Positions 47,673-58,198 of a DNA stretch of 64,000 nt are shown piece by piece (within the stretch, counting starts at the first letter, position 1; every line of letters starts with the position of its first letter). The notes under the pieces were generated by a model. It was not told where the DNA came from. It made no database searches and saw only the letters and a program-made list of their open reading frames with translations. A program made the translations under genes and the position numbers. This DNA is from Liriodendron chinense (lineage: Eukaryota > Streptophyta > Magnoliopsida > Magnoliales > Magnoliaceae), in NCBI GenBank assembly GCA_003013855.2, contig PVNU02004159.1:372001-436000 (forward strand), given 5' to 3'.

Positions 47673-49265
47673 GCGTGCACCTAGCACTCATTCCACTGTT
47701 GCACAGTAATTACATGTTTGAAAATATCATGGTTTGGGATTAGATTCTTTCTCAAGCAAAAACACCACATTAAACAAAACTTAGTGTGGTGGACGATGGG
47801 TTTGTAATCGACAGACCAAATTTATTACTAATGCCAGTCACTCGCACATGTAAACAAATCAAATGTTTGCATAAAGGATTCAGATGGATGAACAACATGG
47901 ATAAGTGATTCATATAGATGATCAGCATGGACACAACACACGCATCAATGTGGAGCCCATAGATATGATTGATTTCAAAATCCATTGGAAACCCCCGCAT
48001 GGGACTATATGTAATTCCGCTCCATCTAATTCCATTTCTTCCCACGTCTCCAAACAACCTATAGAATTTACACGGAACGAAATGCAATTCCCACTTAATC
48101 CTTCCTAAGCTCATGTACCAATCAGGCTTAGTGTATTGATTGATCCGGACCGTTCACTAGCTACAATGCACATTTAATGGGCTACAAAGAAAACGCCACA
48201 TTAGATTGAATGATCAAATCCATCCCTAGTATGGCCTACCTTTTTTATAGCCGTTTGTTTAACAAGGCATGCATGGGATGGTTAGGACGACCTGATGAAA
48301 CCGATGCTTTAGAACCACAAGCAACCCATGATGTGACCCAGAGCAAATAACTGTATTAAAATGGTGATCTGGAGCTTCTTTTTCTTTTTCGTTTTTTTTT
48401 AATGTAAATGATTTGGATCGTCCATCTTTAGACTGTTGATCGCATGGCTAGAATGGTCCATTTGGCGAGATCTTCCGAGGTAGGTGATGAAATGTACGTT
48501 GCGACAGTGTGAAGTATAAACTGATGATGTAGCAACTAGTAACGTGTGTAAGTACTGCATGGGAAAGTCATAGAACGTCCACACAGTTGCATGGTTTAAA
48601 AGTCAAGTGGGTGGACACCCCATCCATCAGGTACGCTGCTTCACTCTCACCTCATCACCCAAAAATCATGACCATCCAAAATTCAGGTAGGCCACACCCT
48701 ACGCCCAGCATTAGCTTTGTATACGGCCACTTGGTGTTTAATTAATTATATGCTATAGAATCCATTCATCTGATGTGGTCCATCAGGATGAGAGAATTGC
48801 CCAAAAATCACAATATCCCATAGCTTAGATGGTCTGTACCTCGTGAATTTAAAGGTTTTTAAGTATACTCTTATGGGATGGCCCACCTAAGCGTTGAATC
48901 AGCCTGATTTTTGGGATCAAGACCAAACAAGGAGTGCTACAACTGATGGACCAGGTGGATTTCAAGCATGTTAAGTAGGACGTGCAAGTGTTTGCATACT
49001 TGAACCTCGATACAGTGCAAAACGGTGTCGAATCACCTTTTGGCCTTGTATCAAAAGTGGGTCGGAAGTAGAAAAACAGGAACCTTGAAAAGGGAAATTT
49101 TGTACCTTGACACGTGTCTTTTTGGACATGTTTTCAGCTCTATTAAGTAGGCTATGGTTCATTAATCAAAGTCGGTTGCACCCACCATTCATGTACCGAG
49201 CTCTTTGGAGTCGTGTCCTGAAAGGGCAATGTAAACCTCACAAGTGATGTTGATGTAATATTGAT
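47673..49265. other. intergenic, nothing recognised
   Basis: No gene or complete element seen. Ends at the TSD of the copia element. Confidence 0.4.
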
Positions 49266-49270
49266 GATCT

Positions 49271-49569
49271 TGTTGGAAATGTAGCCCAGCAGTGTAAGCG
49301 CAAATAAGATGAACGGCAATCACACAACGGCATACATGCAATTAAGCAAAAACGACACACAGAAGAATGTAATTCAAATTTTACGTGGAACTATCCCTCA
49401 ACGGATAAAATAGTCATAGCACAAAGCGAACAATCCACTATGATATCAGAAGTTACAAGAGATGGAAACCCAAAACTCGAATCACAAACTCCCACAAGAG
49501 AAATCCCAAGCTTTCCCAAGAAGAAGGGTCTCAAGAAGAAACCCTTCTTTTCAATGCCTTTCCAATACT
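49271..49569 (-). repeat. 3' LTR of the older copia element (U3 truncated)
   Basis: Matches 56526-56824 (TGTTGGAAAT, CGACACACA, TTCGAAT/TTCAAAT, CAATCCACTATGATAT, AGTTACAAGAGATGGAAACC). Homology stops at about 49569, so roughly 250 bp of U3 are missing. Confidence 0.85.
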
Positions 49570-50092
49570 GATCATGGCCGGTGAACCTGCGCGCACCTTT
49601 TCGCCTCGAGTGTACCAAGAGAGATCACATTCTTCATCATCTTAGGGACATGCTTCACACCTTTTAGGACACGTTCGATCTCATCGAATATCTTGATTCG
49701 CACCGAACCAATACCCACCACCTTGTGAGTGTAGCCATCACCCACAAACGCCGATCCATCATCATATGCTCTGTATGTTATGAAAAAAAACTCCGATCAG
49801 GACAAATGTGACATGATGCACCTGAATCCAAGAGCCACTCTCCACCGAGAGACCCCTTGTCAGATACAGTCAATACATCATAAACATCACCATCGTCTTT
49901 TACGGTATTAGCTTCCTCCCTATAAGAATTTCCCGACTTCTCTTTCTTTGATTTGAGATTCTGACAATCCTCCTTCATGTGGCCTTTCTATCCACAATTC
50001 TAGTACCACACCTCGGTTTTCCCTTTTTCCTTGGCTCTAGATCCCGATTTAGAATATCCCCCATCATGCTCAGAATATCTTTTCCTCATAAT
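49570..50092 (-). pseudogene. copia gag zinc-knuckle and protease remnant
   Basis: On the minus strand a damaged CCHC zinc knuckle (NCG, stop, KGHMKEDC) is followed by GGEWLLDSGASCH, the catalytic aspartate motif of the retropepsin-type protease, and CPDRSFF. After a one-base frame change the reading continues with GDGYTHKVVGIGSV and VLKGVKHVPKM, typical of the copia protease region, and then stops at the deletion next to the LTR. The upstream part of this gene lies beyond the nested element, at 55867-56467. Confidence 0.85.
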
Positions 50093-51981
50093 TGAAATTG
50101 CGGTTTTACCGCTTGTAGAGACACTTGGAGATATGTTTATGGACCTAGAGGGGGGGGGGGGTGAATAGGACCTTTGAAATTTTTATCGCCTACTTTCACA
50201 ATGCAACAAAATAAGTTATGTAAGCAAGAACACCTCGGCTTCCAAGCCTAGGTGGGTCCAATCACAAGACTAACAAAAGATATGCACTAAACAATCCTAG
50301 TCTAAGCATGCATAGGTAAGTAAATGATTGAACGAATTAAGCTTCTAACCTATGCATCTTGTGTAGACTTATGAGAGTGGATCAATGAGTTCAAGTCTAC
50401 ACAAGTAGTGAAGGTACATCTTGTGTGGGGATGTCTAAAAAGTGCCTAGCATACATTCCTATCAAACATGCATAATTAAGCAATTAAACTAACAATGTGA
50501 AGATATGAATGTGCTCAAGAACAATCACAAACATAAGGATGTATAGTGGTTCGACTACGTGTCTACTCCACTCCTGGTTCAAGTATTCAACCCCTTTGAG
50601 CACACCGGCATTCACTATCGGAGGTTTTAAATGATGTTCACCTCTCAACCTTTACACGGAGGTTTTATCGGTTCACCTCTCAACCGTATCCGTAGTTTTA
50701 GACATAGGCTAACTCTCAACCTAATCGCACGTTTACTCCCGTGTCGGAGGCTCCCCCTTGGAGACTTAGTTCAGGCCCGGCTGACGGGCCAAGGAACGAC
50801 TAACGTCCCTAGGTCGAGTTCGAAAAACAAACTCTAAAATGGACTCTCAAATAAGACAACCTACTTGTCGGATGAGCCCCTTGTTTAGCGCCGGATTGGG
50901 TTGCTTGATCTCCGCTCTCCCGTGCTTCAATCAGCTTCCTTTGCTCCCACGATCATGTTGCCGTTGTGTCGCCAATGCCTCAGCCACATTCGATCAAACA
51001 CCTTGCATGCGATGCCTTGAAATGCCCAAGGTGCTAGGAGGATGGGTTAGAGAACTCTACAACTTAGTGGGAATGGGTTTCCTAGAGTCTCTTACCTACA
51101 ACGATCTCATCTTCGAGTTTAGGACAAAGGATTTGCCAATCAAGAAGCTTCCTAACTCTAGAGATCAAGAGGGGATGAAGGTCATCTTCTTCATGAGCTT
51201 AGAATGCTCTAATCTTGTGTTAAAGCACAAGGAAGATGCCTTGCATAGGTCAAGGATTAAGCCTCAAAAGATCTCCTTCAATGGTGACTTTTCTCCCTCA
51301 AAAATCCCTCTCTCAATGCCAAAAAACGGAGCTCTATATGTAGGAAAAGAGAGCCCCAATGGTCAGAAAACGGGCATAAAACGGCTATAAGCCGACCTGT
51401 CCCGACCGGTCATGACCGGTCGGATCCCCTTGCTGAAGGCAGCCAATAACACATCAGGCCGACCGGTCATGACCGGTCGGCGCACCTTGCTGTACAAGCT
51501 GATCACATCAGGCCGACCGGTCATGACCGGTCGGCCCCCCTTGCTGATCTCCTTCATTTGTGAAGGCCAACCGGTCATGACCGGTCGGCTGGATCTATGC
51601 AAATGCAGCAGGGCTGCTAGCCGACCGGTCATGACCGGTCGGACCAGCCTGGTTCTTCCCTCCATAAAGCTGAACTCCTCATGTTTCAGCCTGTCCTTTT
51701 AGGCCAAGGATAGGGTGATCAAATGGGACTCCTAGGGCCGATCTATGATGACTAAATGTACTCCAATATGGTCAAGGTCATCAAAGATACAAAGGGGATG
51801 GGTTTTGGTCAAGGTTAAGGCACAAAGGCATCACTTTTACCTGAATCTTCTTCCTTGATGCAGCCGGTCCGTCTTGAGTCTTGAGTCTTCGTCTTCATTG
51901 GGCTCAACCGACACTAGACTCATCGACGTAAGTGATTGACAAACAAGGTGCACTAGTATGCCACGAAAAAGTGCACTAACA
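50093..51981 (-). repeat. 3' LTR of the TR-GAG element
   Basis: Starts TGTTAGTGCAC (51981, minus) and ends ...TTTCA (50093). Contains the palindrome array 51402-51642. The 183-codon plus-strand frame 50839-51390 inside it is not considered a gene. Confidence 0.93.
51402..51642. repeat. five-copy 22-bp palindrome array (3' LTR)
   Basis: A perfect 22-bp dyad (CCGACCGGTCA joined to its reverse complement) at 51402, 51459, 51513 and 51621, and a one-base variant at 51567 (CCAACC in place of CCGACC). Spacers are 35, 32, 32 and 32 bp, all different. It lies in U3 of the LTR. Confidence 0.95.
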
Positions 51982-51993
51982 ATCTCCCCCTTT
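51982..51993 (-). promoter_or_regulatory. polypurine tract of the TR-GAG element
   Basis: Minus strand AAAGGGGGAGAT immediately before the TGTTAG start of the 3' LTR. Confidence 0.85.
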
Positions 51994-52802
51994 GTCAATT
52001 ACTTACAAAAACTTAACCTACCAAAACAAATTACATGTTCAAGATATTACAATGATAATTAATAAATTACAGGACTCTTGACATGTCTAAACTAAGCTGC
52101 TCCGCTTCAGTTTGCTCCCCCATAACCTGTCAATCCCTGCATCACAAAACATAGCAAACTAGTTTTGGTGGGATTTGATCTTTCTCCCCCTTTTTGTTAG
52201 CAATTGACAAACTATTCTCTCCCCCTTAATGATGTACCAATGAGGTTTAAGGTAAGAGGAGATAGTGTGTCGCAGTTATAACTATAAGCATATGCTAAAA
52301 AGGAGAGTATAGGGTGCATGAATCATAAATACATGGAGCAAGCTAAGAAACATGATTAACAGGAAGATATAACTATCTAAGCATAGGTAATCATGCAATA
52401 TTGGTCAAGGACATACATTTGCAATGACGCACAAAGGGCTTATAGCCCAATCAACCATCCTCCCCTAATGGTATATCAAGACCAATATAAAGCAAAGATT
52501 AGCATATAATGAAGCATAAAACTCAAGATGATTAGCTAATCTAAGCAGGGTGACAATCTAGCAAGCAAATGTATTAATTAAAAGCAAGGCTAAATCATCA
52601 AAAACTGGGCGAATGAGGCTGAAATTCTCTGATTTGCCCATGCATACAGAAATGAGGCTGAAATCCTCAGATTTTCCAATAAAAGCATAGCTAGCTACCC
52701 TCACTAACCATGTTGAGATTAAAAAGCCAAAGGGTAGCAAGAATTCCACAACACCCTCATAGAATGTAGTATGAGGTGAGGGGTTGGGAACTCCTCCTTC
52801 TC
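51994..52802 (-). other. TR-GAG interior downstream of gag
   Basis: Non-coding. CTCCCCC and CCCCCTTTTTG blocks at about 52118, 52187 and 52219 are plus-strand images of purine-rich runs. No pol domain in any frame. Confidence 0.7.
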
Positions 52803-53900
52803 CTAGAAGGGATAGCGGTTGGGATCCCCTCTTAGATAATCTGGTAGAGGGGTCGTGATGGAGGCCGAGAGAGCACGATCTTTATGTTGGCCCTCATCAT
52901 AAGCAGAGTCACCAGATTCGGACTCCTCCGTATCATCCCAAGTGGCAGCCATTGCCTTTTTACCTTTCGGTTTAGGCCCTTCCGGACATTCCGGGGCAAT
53001 ATGGCCACGACGACCGCAACCGTAACAACGGACGGATGAGGATATGGATGATTTTCCTTTACGTTTATCACCCTTCTTGTCCTTCTTGTCACGGCTATTC
53101 CCTCTATCAAATTTGAGGAATCGCTTGAATTTTTTGTTCAATTTTTCTTCCTCATCATCCTCATCATCGCTATCTTCCTCCGACTCACTTTTGATTTTCT
53201 TGTGTTTGTGAGAGGACTTAAAGGCGATGTTTTTCCTTCTAGAGGGAGCTTTAAAGCCTAGCTCAAAGGTTTGTAGGGAACCTATGAGTTCTTCAACTTT
53301 CATTGTATTAAGATCCCTACACTCTTCAATGGTGGTGACTTTAGAAGAGAACCGATCTGGAAGAGATCTCAGAATTTTCCTACAAAGCCTATGTTCCGGA
53401 ACCGGATCCCCTAAGCCCCACATATCATTTGTGATTTTGTTCAGTTTGGTATAAAATTCAATAAACGTTTCATCCTCCTCCATAGTAATATTTTCAAAGA
53501 GAGTGGAGAGGCGCTGGAGTTTAGAATTTTTAACAACATTTGTTCCTTCATGGGTAATTTCAAGAATATCCCATGCTTGTTTACTGGTAGTGCAGTTTTG
53601 AATCCGACCAAATTCTTCTCTAGATACTGAACAAAAAATAACATTCAGGCCTTTGGCATTATTAATACGTTGAGCTTTTTCATGATCAGTCCACAATGCC
53701 TTGTCTTTTGGCCTGAGAACATCCGGCTCACCTTCCTTAGAAATAGTGACCATTGGGGGTTCATATCCAAAATCAACCATGTCCCTCACATCCGAATCAA
53801 TGGATTCCAAGAAGATGCGCATTCGGGCTTTCCAATATGGATAATTTGACCCATCAAAGAAAGGAGGCTTAGTGACGGATGAAGAGTCCTCTCTAGACAT
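52803..53900 (-). CDS. Gag polyprotein of the TR-GAG element (365 aa, intact)
   Basis: Forms the particle that packages element RNA in the cytoplasm. The N terminus has the copia-type signature PPFFDGSNYPYWKARM (residues about 12-27), followed by a UBN2-like gag domain (DKALWTDHEKAQRINNAKGL, TSKQAWDILEITHEGTNVVK, FYTKLNKITNDMWGLGDPVP, KILRSLPDRF, about residues 65-185). A strongly acidic SESEEDSDDEDDEEE stretch and a Lys-rich segment come next, then a CCHC zinc knuckle CYGCGRRGHIAPEC at about 292-305 for nucleic-acid binding. ATG at 53900 lies about 60 bp after the primer-binding site. It ends at TAG, 52803. There are no frame breaks, so it could still be translated. No protease motif follows, which sets it apart from a full copia Gag-Pol. 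Confidence 0.92.
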   Translation of the reverse strand: MSREDSSSVTKPPFFDGSNYPYWKARMRIFLESIDSDVRDMVDFGYEPPMVTISKEGEPDVLRPKDKALWTDHEKAQRINNAKGLNVIFCSVSREEFGRIQNCTTSKQAWDILEITHEGTNVVKNSKLQRLSTLFENITMEEDETFIEFYTKLNKITNDMWGLGDPVPEHRLCRKILRSLPDRFSSKVTTIEECRDLNTMKVEELIGSLQTFELGFKAPSRRKNIAFKSSHKHKKIKSESEEDSDDEDDEEEKLNKKFKRFLKFDRGNSRDKKDKKGDKRKGKSSISSSVRCYGCGRRGHIAPECPEGPKPKGKKAMAATWDDTEESESGDSAYDEGQHKDRALSASITTPLPDYLRGDPNRYPF

Positions 53901-53959
53901 ATTTTCAAGTTCCTCTTTAGGATCTACCTCTAGGCAATTAAGCCCTTAAAGAGGAACCC

Positions 53960-53971
53960 GCTCTGATACCA
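53960..53971 (-). promoter_or_regulatory. primer-binding site of the TR-GAG element
   Basis: Minus strand TGGTATCAGAGC two bases after the LTR end. Initiator tRNA-Met type. Confidence 0.9.
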
Positions 53972-53973
53972 AT

Positions 53974-55861
53974 TGAAATTGTGGTTTTACCGCTTGTAGA
54001 GACACTTGGAGATATGTCTATGGACTTAGAGGGGGGGGGGTGAATAGGACCTTTGGAATTCTTATCGCCTGCTTTCACAATGCAACAAAATAAGCTATGT
54101 AAGCAAGAACACCTCGGCTTCCAAGCCTAGGTGAGTCCAATCACAAGACTAACAAAAGATATGCACTAAACAATCCTAGTCTAAGCATGCATAGGTAAGT
54201 AAATGATTGAACGAATTAAGCTTCTAACCTATGCATCTTGTGTAGACTTATGAGAGTGGATCAATGAGCTCAAGTCTACACAAGTAGTGAAGGTACATCT
54301 TGTGTGGGGATGTCTAAAAAGTGCCTAGCATACATTCCTATCAAACATGCATAATTAAGCAATTAAACTAACAATGTGAAGATATGAATGTGCTCAAGAA
54401 CAATCACAAACACAAGGATGTATAGTGGTTCGACTACGTGTCTATTCCACTCCCGATTCAAGTACTCAACCCCTTTGAGCACACCGGCATTCACTATCGG
54501 AGATTTTAAATGAGGTTCACCTCTCAACCTTTACACGGAAGTTTTATCGGTTCACCTCTCAACCGTATCCGGAGTTTTAGACATAGGGTAACTCTCAACC
54601 TAATCGAACGTTTACTCCCGTGTCGGAGGCTCCCCCTTGGAGACTTAGTTCAGGCCCGGCTGACGGGCCAAGGAACGACTAACGTCCCTAGGTCGAGTTC
54701 GAAAAACAAACTCTAAAATGGACTCTCAAATAAGACAACCTACTTGTCGGATGAGCCCCTTGTTTAGCGCCGGATTGGGTTGCTTGATCTCCGCTCTCCC
54801 TTGCTTCAATCAGCTTCCTTTGCTCCCACGATTATGTTGCCGTTGTGTCGCCAATGCCTCAGCCACATTCGATCAAACACCTTGCATGCGATGCCTTGAA
54901 ATGCCCAAGGTGCTAGGAGGATGGGTTAGAGAACTCTACAACTTAGTGGGAATGGGTTTCCTAGAGTCTCTTACCTACAACGATCTCATCTTCGAGTTTA
55001 GGACAAAGGATTTGCCAATCAAGAAGCTTCCTAACTCTAGAGATCAAGAGGGGATGAAAGTCATCTTCTTCATGAGCTTGGAATGCTCTAATCTTGTGTT
55101 AAAGCACAAGGAAGATGCCTTGCATAGGTCAAGGATTAAGCCTCAAAAGATCTCCTTCAATGGTGGCTTTTCTCCCTAAAAAATCCTTCTCTCAATGCCA
55201 AAAAACAGAGCTCTATATGTAGGAAAAGAGAGCCCCAACAGTCAGAAAACGGGCATAAAACGGCTATAAGCCGACCTGTCCCGACCGGTCATGACCGGTC
55301 GGATCCCCTTGCTGAAGGCAGCCAATAACACATCAGGCCGACCGGTCATGACCGGTCGGCGCACCTTGCTGTACAAGCTGATCACATCAGGCCGACCGGT
55401 CATGACCGGTCGGCCTGATGTGTTATTGGCTGCCTTCAGCAAGGGGATCCGACCGGTCATGACCGGTCGGCTGGATCTATGCAAATGCAGCAGGGCTGCT
55501 ATCCGACCGGTCATGACCGGTCGGACCAGCCTGGTTCTTCCCTCCATAAAGCTGAACTCCTCATGTTTCAGCCTGTCCTTTTAGGCCAAGGATAGGGTGA
55601 TCAAATGAGACTCCTAGGGCCGATCTATATGACTAAATGTACTCCAATATGGTCAAGGTCATCAAAGATACAAAGGGGATGGGTTTTGGTCAAGGTTAAG
55701 GCACCAAGGCATCACTTTTACCTGAATCTTCTTCCTTGATGCGCCGGTCCGTCTTGAGTCTTCAGTCTTCGTCTTCATTGGGCTCAACCGACACTAGACT
55801 CATTGACGTAAGTGATTGACAAACAAGGTGCACTAGTATGCCACGGAAAAGTGCACTAACA
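53974..55861 (-). repeat. 5' LTR of the TR-GAG element
   Basis: Pair of 50093-51981. Contains the palindrome array 55281-55524, followed on the minus strand by CATATAGAG at about 55211-55219, a weak TATA-like box. Confidence 0.93.
55281..55524. repeat. five-copy 22-bp palindrome array (5' LTR) with an inverted spacer
   Basis: Palindromes at 55281, 55338, 55392, 55449 and 55503. Spacers are 35, 32, 35 and 32 bp. Spacer 3 (55414-55448) is the exact reverse complement of spacer 1 (55303-55337), whereas the 3' LTR has an unrelated 32-bp spacer there. As a result 55281-55359 and 55392-55470 are perfect 79-bp inverted arms around a 32-bp loop. Confidence 0.95.
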
Positions 55862-55866
55862 ATAAT

Positions 55867-56467
55867 CAGTTCTTTTGAGGAAGAACGATAACCCATGTCA
55901 CCACTTTTCTTTTCCATTGCCCTTGATTGGAGGGTTGAGGTAATGGTCTCAACGTTAATGGTCTCCCTCTTTGCGTATAAAGAGTCCCTGAATGGCTCAT
56001 ATGAATCTAGAAGAGAATTCAATAGGATGGGTGCTTGATATTCATCCTTCATCGGTTCATCTATCTCAACCAACTTACTAACTAGCTGATTAAACGTGCT
56101 AATGTGGTCCTCCACATCCATCTCCTTTGACATCTTCAAGGTAAAAAACTGCCTCATCATCAGATACATCTGGTTCTCTAGAGATTTTTTTGCGTGTACT
56201 TTCTCTAACTTAGCCATTGTATCAGTCGTTGTCTTCTCATTCCTTCATGACGTAATATGAGACATCATCCATCAGGCACAATAAGATTGAGGTTCTGGCC
56301 TTCTTTTCGAGCTTTTTCTACTCATCATCTTTCATAGCCCCAAGTTGCTTCCCAAGAGCCTCTTCAAGCCCTTGCTGAACTAGGAGGGCTTCGATCTTTA
56401 CCTTTCATAGTTCGTAGTTGTTTTTACTGGAGAAATTCTCTATGTCGAATCTCGTGCTCGATGCCAT
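55867..56467 (-). pseudogene. copia gag remnant (N-terminal and UBN2 parts)
   Basis: The first ATG after the primer site (56467) begins MASSTRFDIENFSSKNNYEL, the usual start of a copia DUF4219/UBN2 gag. It continues KVKIEALLVQQGLEEALGKQ, then MAKLEKVHAKKSLENQMYLM, MSKEMDVEDHISTFNQLVSK and LLNSLLDSYEPFRDSLYAK. TGA replaces the Trp codon after NYEL and TAG replaces one after DDE. Further stops follow near 56240. The TR-GAG insertion cuts the gene at 55862. Confidence 0.88.
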
Positions 56468-56511
56468 GCGCTCGTCTCAGATTTCGAATTCTGCTCCACC
56501 CCAATGATAGC

Positions 56512-56525
56512 TCGCTGATACCACT
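56512..56525 (-). promoter_or_regulatory. primer-binding site of the older copia element
   Basis: Minus strand GTGGTATCAGCGAGC follows the LTR end TTTCCAACA within two bases. Diverged initiator tRNA-Met type. Confidence 0.75.
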
Positions 56526-57075
56526 TGTTGGAAATAGAGCCCGACAACGGAAGTGTGAATCAGATGAATGAAAATCACATAACGACACACAATCAAGCAA
56601 AAATGACACACAAAAGGAAATTCGAATTTTATGTGGAAAATCCCCTCAACGGGTAAAAAACCACGGAACAAAGTGAACAATCCACTATGATATTAGAAGT
56701 TACAAGAGATGGAAACCCAAAACCCGAATCACAAGCCCCCATAAGAGAAATCTTAAGCTTTCCCAAGAAGAAACAATTCTTCTCAATGTCTTTCCAATCT
56801 AGGATACTCTAATTTCCGTATTACACCCCTTATATAACAAGAAAACCGAAATTAGAAACACCTTGTGCAAAACCGCGGAAGAGACCAACTTCAATTAGGA
56901 AACCTGCCAACCGGTCGCACGACACCACCGACCAGTTGGGGACCCGTGCCGACCGGTCGGACAACGTCCAGAGAGCTCTGTCAAGAAATCTGCTACAACC
57001 AACCGGTTGGTCGCCATCCACAACCGGTCAGTGGCCGGCCCCTATTGTTGAAGATTTGAGGCGCCGATTTCAACA
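56526..57075 (-). repeat. 5' LTR of the older copia element
   Basis: 550 bp with TG...CA ends. It contains ACCGGT-type motifs (CCAACCGGTCGCAC near 56909, CCGACCGGTCGG near 56949, CCAACCGGTTGG near 56999, CAACCGGTCAG near 57019). A minus-strand TATA box lies at 56830-56837, immediately downstream of them. Confidence 0.88.
56830..56837 (-). promoter_or_regulatory. TATA box in the older copia LTR
   Basis: TTATATAA on the minus strand, about 240 bp into the LTR and 70 bp past the nearest ACCGGT motif. Confidence 0.65.
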
Positions 57076-57080
57076 GATCT

Positions 57081-58198
57081 CACCTTTAATTATGATGACC
57101 ATCCATCATATCGTAGATGTAGATATTATTATGTCATAGTTAATATGTAGAGATGCCTTAGAATATGCGAGAATGTGTCTTAGAGGAGAGGGATTCCTCT
57201 TGTTGTCTGTGAGCACTTGAGATTTAATAAAATGATCACTAAGGGAGAATGATGGGCTATGGATCTAAGTGATTATTATTCCTTGTTCTTTTAGTAGGTC
57301 ATGTGAGAGATCTTTTTGTCCTTATGATTGATGTGGTCGTCCTATGTGAGGCTATCGATGACAAGTGATGATGGAAGGACTCAACTATCAAGCTAGACAA
57401 CGAGTCAATGTGCACGCCTTTGCCCTATCCCACAAAAGAGTGTGAGTGTACCATAAGTAAAGACTTGATTTGGACACGTTGGACACTTGAATCCGTGAAT
57501 CGATATCAAATCTCTTGGTTAAGAGGCCCATTACGTGTGGACTATGATTGACTTAAGGATATACTCGATCCAATTAATCCTTAAACCTGAGAACATGTGA
57601 GAACTCAAGGTATTGATTGTATCTATTTTGGTTCATTTTATAAGGTTATCATGTGTCCAATAAAAGTGGTTGTAGCTAGGAGCATCAATCAAAATCTTTT
57701 GATACTTACATGGGTTAGCAAAGAATTCATTGGTTACCTAAAAACTTATGTATTGCTTAGATTTAAGAAATCAAATATTCATCAAGTAATTTCATCGTTG
57801 AACCCAACACTTGAAAAGTTTTAAAAGGTTTTGCAAGTCTTTCCAACTAATAAGCTTTTCTTTTAACTATTAAAAATATTTTTCTTAAACTTAATAAAGA
57901 TTTGATGGTCCATATATGGAGATCTACCACGATTTGTATGGGCATTGGATCTTTGATGGATGGTCATGACATTGGAATGATTGAATCATATATAAATGCT
58001 TAGGACAAGTAGGATTACAAGACTCCAAAATAATGAAGCATATAGAACATAATAGAGTGGCAGACTATCATAACTGATCTTTATAGTAGATTACCATAAC
58101 TGATCTTCCTAAACCCTAAATGCCTTCTTATAACTAGATTCCATCCCAGAGGAAAAGGAGCCCAAGACAAAGATACATATAGGAATGCTTACATGCTC
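57081..58198. other. intergenic, nothing recognised
   Basis: No gene or complete element recognised. Confidence 0.4.

Larger units (their letters stand above)
50093..55861 (-). mobile_element. nested gag-only LTR retrotransposon (TR-GAG type), TSD ATAAT
   Basis: Two 1.89-kb LTRs (53974-55861 is the 5' LTR, 50093-51981 the 3' LTR on the minus strand) flank a 1,992-bp interior holding an intact gag, a primer site and a polypurine tract but no pol. Exact 5-bp TSD: ATAAT at 50088-50092 and 55862-55866. By eye the LTRs differ by roughly 35-40 substitutions, mostly transitions, plus a replaced spacer in the palindrome array, so insertion is fairly recent. It depends on another copia element for protease, RT and integrase. 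Confidence 0.93.
49271..57075 (-). mobile_element. older copia element, internally deleted, split by a nested TR-GAG
   Basis: Bounded by TG...CA LTR ends (minus strand: TGTTGAAATC at 57075 and TTTCCAACA at 49271) and flanked by a perfect 5-bp TSD GATCT (49266-49270 and 57076-57080). Minus-strand order is 5' LTR, primer site, gag, zinc knuckle, protease start, then a deletion running into a shortened 3' LTR. Integrase, RT and RNase H are absent. Several TGG codons of gag have become TGA or TAG, as expected from methylated-cytosine decay. The younger element 50093-55861 sits inside gag. Confidence 0.9.

Noticed and set aside
50839..51390. 183-codon plus-strand ORF and its 153-codon twin at 54718-55179
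   Set aside because: They are antisense to the element, lie inside the LTR, show no domain, and one twin is already cut by a stop.
51402..51642. CRISPR-like array: five 22-bp palindromic repeats with 32-35 bp unique spacers
   Set aside because: It lies in both LTRs of a plant retrotransposon, with the same spacers apart from one inversion. There are no cas genes and no prokaryotic context.
51363..51665. 100-codon ORF with repeated RPVMTGR motif (also 55242-55547, and plus-strand 51412-51702)
   Set aside because: The repeated peptide is just the translation of the DNA palindrome, which reads the same on both strands.
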